64,000 nt of DNA from Anadara kagoshimensis (Eukaryota; Mollusca; Bivalvia; Arcoida; Arcidae), in contig CM037867.1 of assembly GCA_021292105.1 (NCBI GenBank), positions 10,729,721 through 10,793,720 of the forward strand, in the 5' to 3' direction. The notes below the pieces were generated by a model. That model was given only the letters and a program-made list of their open reading frames with translations, had not been told where the DNA came from and did no database searches. A program made the position numbers and the translations under genes. Positions 58,601 to 64,000 of this stretch are shown one piece after another. Numbering within the stretch: position 1 is the first letter of the stretch; each line of letters starts with the position of its first letter.

Positions 58601-61600
58601 TGTTTGCTCTATAGTCAGAGATACCAATGAACCCCACAGCAAATTAACTACACCGCTACAGAGTATGGATAAGTACAAACAAATGAAGCAGTCAGCTGAT
58701 AGACTATATACCTTTTAATATGTTTTAAGTTAGCTGTTTTTATTTTTATTACAGACATTTAGATTTTATAAATTTGATGGCTTACGATTTACATGTTGGT
58801 TCTGAAGCAACAACTGGACACAACAGCCCACTGTATTCTCGAAATGGCGAAACTGGAACAGATCTGACACTGAATCAAGTTTGTAGAAATAAGTTCTAGA
58901 ATTATTTTATGATACGTGTATATGAAACTGGTTGATCGTAGCAGTTTTTGGCCAGGTTAAATATTTCCCATGATCGAGCAGTAATGTCATCGTCTGATGT
59001 CATTTTGATATGTATGGCAAATTAAGTGAAATACGTGAACATAAACCGGGGAAGTGAGGCCGGGTTCTCCAAAAGGGTGTTCTGCTTACGACACCTGCTA
59101 CTTATTTTATCACGTAAACAACCAATAGAAACCTACAAAAAAAATAAAATTCCCATTTTGGTAGACCCGTAAACAGGTTTTATAACAACTTGAAACTAAA
59201 ATGAAAACTTGTTCGCTTTCTCTACTCCCGGGTTTAAATAATGCTAATTTTGCTTACTTTTTGTGTAATTATGAACAAAAGTTCTAAAAACAAGAGTAAC
59301 TTCTTGAAACGTTTTTTGTGGAATACCAAAATATTTTCGCTTATCATTTTTTTCAATTATATTGCGATTCTTCTTACTTGTTTTGCATTAGGACTGGGCA
59401 GTGCGATATTGGCTTAGCAATGGTACACCTGCAGAAAAATTGATCCTTGGATTAGCAACGTACGGTCGATCTTTTACACTAAGTAGTGAGAATAACCACG
59501 GATTTGGGGATCCAGCCAAAGGTCCTGGTCAGGCAGGGACATATACCGGAGAGGCGGGGTTTTTGTCTTATTATGAGGTAATAAATTACTTTAATTGCAT
59601 GGGCCATTGTAAAATTAGCAGGATGGTTAAGGACTCTCTAATAATATTATATACACACTTCTGTGTTAGAGATGTAAAACATATAAATTCTTGCTGCATT
59701 AATTTCTTTATTTAGGGAAATTTAATTAATTTTTGGGTGAAGTAATTTATTCTTTTTTAACTTTTTTGTTAATATATCACATTTTCCAATATGAATATAA
59801 TGTCAATATAATAATAATAGTAATAATAATAATAATATTGTATTTTGAAGTTGCATTAGTTTTGATGGGGTTAAATTCATCCATAGGAAAAAAAAATCAT
59901 CACAGATTCTTCAGTTTTGCTTTTCATTTGTCAAAACATTCTTTGAATATTTTAATGTTAATATATGGAGATTGTATCGGGTATATAGAGATTCTATAAT
60001 ACATTTTAAACTTTTTATATGGAAATTGTATCGGGTATATAGAGATCCTATAATACATTATAACCTTTTTTACTTAGTTTTTGTTTAATTAACAATTCTT
60101 GAACATTTTGCTTTATCTATACAGGTTTGTGACAACATTCAGAGCAATAACTGGATACGTGTGTGGAATGATGAACATAAAGTTCCATATGCTTATAAAG
60201 GAGACCAATGGGTAGGATATGACGACATGGAGAGTATAGAAATAAAGGTAAATAATTCTCTCTCTCGTAAAAAATATACTAAATACTGTTTTGGTGTTTT
60301 AAACAATATGAGAAGCTAAGCTTTAGGGTTAGATTATAACACACCATTTAATCCAGTGTCCGTATAGGTAAACACCATTGACCTGTCCATTTGACCTTTC
60401 ATTAGGAATATTCATATAGGAGAATCCACCCGATACATGGGTAGTGTTAAGATCCAAGTTAATAATACACAGTGCACAAGTTTACTCTGTAAGGTGAGTA
60501 TATCTCATGATGTATACAGAATAAACACCCGTGTTCCCTATACACAGATTTCTTTGTTTCGTGATAAATATTTAAATGCAGGGTCAAGCGGACAGGTCAA
60601 AGTTGTTTGCCTATACATACATAAATCGGATGATTAATAATAAAATATCCCAATATATGTTTGTCTTGTGGTTGTGTTATCTTATTTTTTACTGTTTTAT
60701 TAATTTTTATTGTTTCATGTTCTTATTTTTGTTTATGGTTTTAAATTAAAGTTTAAAGTATTTGGTTTGGTAAAATGGATTTTGGTTCATCTTTTTTATT
60801 TTGAGCATCTTAAAATATTTGAATTTCAACAATTATTAGTCCAAGCATCTGTGATGAGGAATTTCATTCCGAAACAACGTTTGTCTAGTGTTGTAGAACT
60901 AAATCATGTTAAGTAATAATTGCCTAGTCCCTATAAGACTATCGTTTGTCAGTGACTCTGATTAACGTACCAGTTTGCAATGCACAGGGGACAGGTGGTT
61001 TGTATTAACTTTACAACAGAAGCAAACTGTCGTTATATAGCAAGCATTGTATACTTATCTATATTAAATATGCTGCAACTAACATTTCTTACAGACACGT
61101 TACATAATGGATATGGGACTTGGAGGAGCAATGATATGGAGTCTTGATTTAGATGATTTTATTAACCAATGTGGAAATGGGTACTATCCGTTAATTTCTA
61201 CAATGTCGGATACTCTGCTTGAATTGAACACGACAAAAAGGTTCCATTCAAGAACAACCCCTCCAACTGCAGCGGTGACTACATCTAAAAGTAAATCATC
61301 TGAAGTATCATCAGGTACGTAAATATGAACAATTGTTTTGGTTTAGGGATCAGAACGCATCTCCCAACAAATCGAATCTCACTCTGGTAGATCCTGCCTT
61401 CAGAAAGTACATGGTGGGTGTAGCTTGCTTAACAGGAGGTGCTTACCCTTCCGGAGCACCCGGCTTCACATCCCTAGTGGAAGTTCATTTGTCTTACCTA
61501 CCTTGTCAGTTCCAAAGTTTTAATTTGCTTCTGGGTTGTGATTCGAACATGGATTAGTATTTTTGGTTTTGATAACACTAAATTGAGATGTATAATATAA

Positions 61601-63566
61601 GATAAGATAATAAATAGTTTATTTAAGTGTCACATATCATAAAACATATCTATACATATACATAAACATTCTAAAACATATTATGATATCCAGCCTAAAA
61701 GACTTATGAGACACTGTATGTACAGTTAAGAAAAACAATTATCTTTAAAACATAGTTATATCCTGTATAAAACATAACATATTATAAAGTATAATTTCAT
61801 AAGGCCCTAAATATAGAGCGACTTGCCTTCAATGTTGGGACAGAATTACAGAATTATTTTGTATTCTATTGAAGAGTATGCCAGACGTTGAGCAAAATTA
61901 AAAGAATCTCGCCACCTTATCCGAATGGATAAATGGCTTTAAGACTGACAAAACTAAACTGGACTATGCGTATTAAATCCTCTTAATAACTTGAGGACCC
62001 CATGGTTTAGGCAATGATCGTTGAATAAACTAACAAAAAATATTCTCGTTTATAAGAGATTCTTTCTAAATGTCTTATTAACGATGAGCTTGATTTAGAT
62101 AGTAGATATGGTATATCGGAGAATCCAACATCTAAAGGCGATTTGAGCGTCATTTGCCCACTAGATTACTTCAAGCATAACCGAGATCACCACTTTTTGG
62201 CGATTTAATCCTCCATTACCCTAGACAAATTCAATTTGAATATAATAAAAACATTAAAATGTTAAAATGATTTTTGAAATTAATCCTTACAGCTTCGTGC
62301 CAAATATTAAATGATGAATAAATTGTTGTGAAATTTTTTGCCTAAATAAAATTCGTATTTTTTCGAACGTAATTTCGAACAATGTATCTTACTGATATGT
62401 ATCCTGATATGTACTCGCTTTTAACGCGTGTATATTATCTGGGGATAATGAGCATCAGTTAATTCAAAATTATCTATTTTTAAATTTTGGCAATAGGGCA
62501 TGTGGATTCATTTTAAATGTTTGTCGGATTTCGATAAATATTTCAGCCTAAAGGACGGAATATGGTATAATTTGATAGTGAAAATGACGTCTAAATCGTA
62601 ATTTAAGTTCATAGGACTCTTAATGCAAACAAATCAGAATCACAATAAGAGTACTTATATATCACCTTGGAAACAAATTGGAAAAAGTGATGTCATTTTT
62701 TTATGGTAGAGCTTGTTTTCTCTACGAGAATCAAGATGCTTACAAATAAATTGTTGACCCAGTGATAGTGTAAATCCACCTAGGCCTATCAGGGCCCTCC
62801 AAATCCACCTAGGCCTATCAGGGCCCTCAAAATGTTTTATGGTTATCATCACAGTATTGTTGATAAGACTGATGATGTCTCTTTGTCTAGGATTGCCCTG
62901 GATGTATTTGACGCCCCGTAGTTCCATGTTGCTTCCATTCCTAGTTTCCCCTGGTGGTTGAAATTAGCTAAACAGGACATGCTTACCCTTCTCGAACACA
63001 CGGCCTTACTTTCCTGTTGTAAGTTTACTTATTTAACTTAATTTGTCATTGTTCAGAGTTTTTACTATGACATTGGTTTCTAATTTGTCATTGTTCAGAG
63101 TTTTTACTATGACATTGGTTTCTAATTTGTCATTTTTCAGAGTTTTTACTATGACATTGGTTTCTAATTTGTCATTTTTCAGAGTTTTTACTATGACATT
63201 GGTTTCTAATTTGTCATTTTTCAGAGTTTTTACTATGACATTGGTTTCTAATTTGTCATTCAGAGTTTTTACTATGACATTGGTTTCTAATTTGTCATTC
63301 AGAGTTTTTACTATGACATTGGTTTCTAATTTGTCATTTTTCAGAGTTTTTACTATGACATTGGTTTCTTATTTTGTTTGATTACTACTTTTTCAGGTTT
63401 TACATGTGACGGAAAGATGGATGGCTACTATGCAGATCCAAAAGATTGTTCAAAATATTACGTCTGTCAAACAAACGCTGGTTACCATATGTCTTGTCCT
63501 TCTGGATTGGATTGGTGGCAATCTAAGACGTTATGTGATTGGCCGAACGCAGACAACTGTCAGTAA
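42418..63566 (+). CDS. Secreted chitinase: somatomedin-B-like + mucin + GH18 + CBM14, ten exons
   Basis: Predicted endochitinase acting outside the cell. Exons: 42418-42646, 48884-51269, 51883-52062, 52714-52976, 54740-54864, 58755-58878, 59392-59577, 60125-60247, 61095-61314, 63397-63566; all GT-AG. Phases agree throughout only if one extra base near 50304-50316 is discounted; the product would then be about 1334 residues. Order: signal peptide (about 1-21), somatomedin-B-like Cys domain (24-69), Thr-rich mucin segment (77-871), GH18 (about 874-1250) with the catalytic motif DGLDLDWE intact (992-999, Glu999 the proton donor), a short Ser/Thr linker, and a six-Cys CBM14 (1282-1334). No membrane anchor follows. 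GH18 plus CBM14 is normal for animal chitinases; the N-terminal half is unusual. Promoter not identified; a perfect hairpin lies 370 bases upstream. Confidence 0.88.
46579..46624. repeat. (CT)n(CA)n compound microsatellite
   Basis: CT dinucleotides pass directly into CA dinucleotides. Confidence 0.92.
46711..46896. mobile_element. Fold-back MITE 'ACAGTT...GCTGT', copy 3
   Basis: Starts ACAGTTAAACCTGTCTATAA and ends GGCAGGTTGGGCTGT. Confidence 0.72.
47440..48600. repeat. About 390-bp tandem repeat, three copies
   Basis: The marker GGTACAAAAAACGTACAAGT (or the same with TTAC) occurs at about 47589, 47977 and 48369, each followed by an 'AGAAATC-GG-GCCGTCAG' block and a 'TTTTCATTGACGACGAATG' block. 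A single extra marker copy lies at about 44182. Confidence 0.85.
48884..51269 (+). CDS. Chitinase exon 2: Thr-rich mucin segment (one-base frame break)
   Basis: Acceptor ATAATTCCCAG, donor AAAAG|GTAAG. About 795 residues of repeats close to [10 protein letters not shown], dense in possible O-glycosylation sites, with scattered Lys. The first frame is open from 48884 to 50349, the second from near 50310 to 51304. They join if one base is dropped near 50304-50316, where GAGCACCCAAAAAACG stands in place of the usual GAGACACCAAAAACG. Blocks at 49874-49987 and 50476-50590 are near-copies, about 601 bases apart. The long antisense Val-rich ORF is a shadow. Confidence 0.85.
51883..52062 (+). CDS. 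Chitinase exon 3: start of GH18
   Basis: Acceptor TTTCTTCTTCAG, donor AAAAG|GTAGG. Encodes [13 protein letters not shown] and [14 protein letters not shown], the first beta strands of the GH18 barrel. Confidence 0.95.
52714..52976 (+). CDS. Chitinase exon 4: catalytic motif
   Basis: Acceptor GTTTTACATTAG, donor GTACAG|GTGGG. Encodes [13 protein letters not shown] and [20 protein letters not shown]. The Asp-Asp-Asp-Glu signature is complete, so activity is expected. Confidence 0.96.
53585..54580 (-). repeat. Dispersed repeat family R, copy 5, interrupted
   Basis: The minus-orientation copy is split into 53585-53662 (CATACTAATCCATGTCCGAA, GACAAGTTAGGTTAGACACG) and 54358-54580 (GTGAACTTCCACCAGGGAAG, 'TGTGATGACGACCATAAA'). 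Confidence 0.8.
53663..54357. mobile_element. TGT...ACA inverted-repeat transposon, copy 1 (695 bp, 6-bp target duplication)
   Basis: Ends TGTTACGCCACATAGCGGTG and its complement, flanked on both sides by CACGTG (53657-53662 and 54358-54363). Subterminal CGCATAAAGA/TTTATGCG motifs repeat in both orientations. The centre is (ATT)n and AC-rich low complexity. No transposase; the ORFs over it are chance. Terminal TG...CA with a 6-bp duplication recalls integrase-like DNA transposons (IS3EU, Ginger) or Dada, but the family is unassigned. Confidence 0.88.
54740..54864 (+). CDS. Chitinase exon 5
   Basis: The acceptor TGTGATTAG|TTACTT is preferred over TTACTTAG 7 bases later, because only the first keeps the frame: [20 protein letters not shown], then [17 protein letters not shown]. 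Donor TCTGA|GTACG. Confidence 0.93.
55214..55312 (+). repeat. tRNA-like (Pol III promoter-like) remnant
   Basis: 'GTCCTTGGCTCAGTGGTATG' fits an A box, and GAGTTCGAACACTACCGGGT resembles a B box and acceptor stem about 70 bases on. I could not fold a full cloverleaf, so this is more likely a SINE head than a working tRNA gene. Confidence 0.4.
56235..56490 (+). pseudogene. Transposase N-terminal helix-turn-helix fragment
   Basis: [20 protein letters not shown] and later [12 protein letters not shown] recall the N-terminal DNA-binding part of a family of DDE-type transposases in invertebrates (K-LNSQ-R-I-NV ... RAA-ATGVS). After GVP the sense frame shifts: [16 protein letters not shown] and IFTVTNLHG follow in another frame, then a stop. 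No catalytic domain follows. A dead fragment in chitinase intron 5; assigned by motif memory. Confidence 0.4.
56727..57286. mobile_element. TGT...ACA inverted-repeat transposon, copy 2 (560 bp, 6-bp target duplication)
   Basis: Same ends as the copy at 53663, inverted in orientation inside, flanked by TAGCAC (56721-56726 and 57287-57292). The subterminal CGCATAAAGA/TTTATGCGG motifs are kept. Non-coding. Confidence 0.9.
58015..58270. mobile_element. Short relative of the 13.7-kb inverted-repeat element
   Basis: Left end CATAATCATTCCTTAACTAA then GATTTTCCC; right end AGTTAAGGAAAATCTTAAC. About 255 bp. Confidence 0.65.
58755..58878 (+). CDS. Chitinase exon 6
   Basis: Acceptor TTTATTACAG, donor ATCAA|GTTTG. 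Encodes [20 protein letters not shown] and GHNSPLY; the Tyr-Asp pair of MAYDLH lines the GH18 active site. Confidence 0.93.
59010..59115 (-). repeat. Dispersed repeat family R, copy 6 (short)
   Basis: Reverse core with CGTGAACATAAACCGGGGAA and GTGAGGCCGGGTTCTCC. Confidence 0.6.
59392..59577 (+). CDS. Chitinase exon 7
   Basis: Acceptor TTTTGCATTAG, donor TATGAG|GTAAT. Encodes [30 protein letters not shown] and [20 protein letters not shown]. Confidence 0.95.
59965..60060. repeat. 51-bp direct duplication in chitinase intron 7
   Basis: Two copies of ATTGTATCGGGTATATAGAG followed by AT-CTATAATACATT. The 11-base ATTGTATCGGG equals part of the 24-bp minisatellite unit. Confidence 0.7.
60125..60247 (+). 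CDS. Chitinase exon 8
   Basis: Acceptor TATACAG, donor ATAAAG|GTAAA. Encodes [38 protein letters not shown], the small alpha+beta insertion and late barrel of GH18. Confidence 0.95.
60362..60618. mobile_element. MITE family 'GACCTGTCC', copy 4 (best preserved)
   Basis: Left end GTATAGGTAAACACCATTGA then CCTGTCCATTTGACC; the right end is its complement (GGTCAAGCGGACAGGTCAAA, TTGTTTGCCTATAC). About 257 bp, within chitinase intron 8. Confidence 0.8.
61095..61314 (+). CDS. Chitinase exon 9: end of GH18 and linker
   Basis: Acceptor TTTCTTACAG, donor ATCAG|GTACG. Encodes [15 protein letters not shown] and CGNGYYPLI, then a Ser/Thr-rich linker ([18 protein letters not shown]). Confidence 0.95.
61405..61580 (+). 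repeat. Dispersed repeat family R, copy 7
   Basis: Well-kept core GGAGGTGCTTACCCTTCCGG, then CTTGTCAGTTCCAAAGTTTT, then AACATGGATTAGTAT. Confidence 0.8.
62762..62833. repeat. 30-bp direct duplication
   Basis: AAATCCACCTAGGCCTATCA then GGGCCCTC, twice in a row, at the start of R copy 8. Confidence 0.85.
62810..63060 (+). repeat. Dispersed repeat family R, copy 8
   Basis: CTATCAGGGCCCTCAAAATG, 'CATGCTTACCCTTCTCGAAC', then TTAACTTAATTTGTCATTG. Its tail passes directly into the 42-bp tandem array. Confidence 0.7.
63043..63372. repeat. 42-bp tandem repeat, about eight copies, before the CBM14 exon
   Basis: Unit: TTTGTCATTTTTCAGAGTTT then TTACTATGACATTGGTTTCT then AA, with two copies shortened by four bases. 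It ends about 25 bases before the real acceptor. The ORF with repeats of [13 protein letters not shown] is non-coding intron. Confidence 0.93.
63397..63566 (+). CDS. Chitinase exon 10: CBM14 (peritrophin-A type) domain
   Basis: Acceptor ACTTTTTCAG. Encodes [39 protein letters not shown] and [13 protein letters not shown], then TAA. The six cysteines and the DW-P-N-C end are diagnostic of chitin-binding type 2. Confidence 0.96.
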
Positions 63567-63638
63567 ACAAAGTAAGAACAGTTACTGTGACTGGATGAAC
63601 AATTTTCGTGTTCATTCGGACGCTTAGTGCAATATTTC

Positions 63639-63668
63639 AATAAATATTTTTGACAAAGACGAAATAAA
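63639..63668 (+). promoter_or_regulatory. Chitinase polyadenylation signals
   Basis: Two AATAAA hexamers, at 63639-63644 and 63663-63668, about 75-100 bases after the stop. Confidence 0.65.
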
Positions 63669-63689
63669 ACATTCCGTTATAAAGCGATT

Positions 63690-64000
63690 AGAATTAATTA
63701 CTTCAAATATTTGTTCTTGAAATATCAAACGCAATGACCGCGTCATAATAGACTCATAATAGATTGTTAATCCAGGTGAAACCGGAAGGGGACTAGGTAG
63801 TCTCTCCGTCTGTCTGTTCTCGGACAGTTTTTCGGACCTTTACCTTCGAGATATTCGATTTATATTTGGTATGCACATTTGTATAGTTGGCCTACAAGTC
63901 CATTTTGACTTAACTTCAGTTTTGAAGAATTATGACCCTTTGAATTTCTGTTTTTTGTGACAGTTTCCCTGAACTATTCTCTGTTTTTGTTCATATTTTG
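63690..64000. other. Downstream flank of the chitinase gene
   Basis: From about 63775 there is a 'CTCTCCGTCTGTCTGTTCTC' tract followed by 'TTTGGTATGCACATTTGTAT', like the 5' part of molluscan dispersed repeats. No gene seen. Confidence 0.4.

Larger units (their letters stand above)
54865..58754. other. Chitinase intron 5
   Basis: Holds a tRNA-like remnant, a transposase-like fragment, the second TGT...ACA element and a short MITE, all listed separately. The rest is AT-rich with no gene seen. Confidence 0.6.

Noticed and set aside
63043..63381. 112-codon repeat ORF as a coding extension of the chitinase
   Set aside because: Made only of the 42-bp intronic tandem repeat. GH18 exon 9 and the CBM14 exon join in phase without it.

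Overview
The window is animal nuclear DNA. It is AT-rich, with spliced genes, GT-AG introns full of dispersed repeats, tRNA-derived SINEs and many short inverted-repeat elements. The repeat families (a 'GCTCACCTGAG' element with internal tandem copies, 'ACAGTCAAACCTG' fold-backs, a SINE with tRNA head) and a short-chain-collagen-C4-like exon point to a mollusc, most likely a bivalve. That is a family-level inference; I cannot name the species.

Layout. (1) About 1-3260, minus strand: part of a glutamine-rich, NLS-bearing protein of unknown function that runs off the left edge and is broken by about three single-base frame changes. (2) About 4295-11165: a very large minisatellite of a 24-bp unit with a higher-order period near 1.6 kb. 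(3) About 11170-18250: no working gene, but a decayed Myb/SANT-like fragment, a 'pearl-like' 155-bp tandem core, a large inverted-repeat element and a near-perfect palindrome. (4) 18256-28713, plus strand: a complete nine-exon POFUT2 gene (436 residues). (5) About 28714-37400: intergenic, with a 1273-bp near-identical tandem duplication. (6) 37411-37877, minus strand: the last exon of a short-chain-collagen-C4-like secreted protein. (7) About 38000-42400: intergenic repeats. (8) 42418-63566, plus strand: a ten-exon secreted chitinase with the order signal peptide, somatomedin-B-like domain, roughly 790-residue Thr-rich mucin segment, GH18 catalytic domain, CBM14 chitin-binding domain. The mucin exon carries one extra base.

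Function. POFUT2 acts in the ER on thrombospondin type 1 repeats. The chitinase should act outside the cell on chitin; its mucin part and small Cys-rich N-terminal domain suggest a matrix- or mucus-anchored enzyme. The two genes have no evident functional link.

The most interesting items are the somatomedin-B/mucin/GH18/CBM14 protein, a short transposon family with TGT...ACA ends and 6-bp target duplications (two copies, one nested in another repeat whose other copies supply the empty site), the 24-bp minisatellite open in five of six frames, and a 42-bp minisatellite grown from a transposon tail that places a row of decoy 3' splice sites just before the CBM14 exon. Exon limits were worked out by hand from reading frame, GT/AG sites and family knowledge; no alignment was run.
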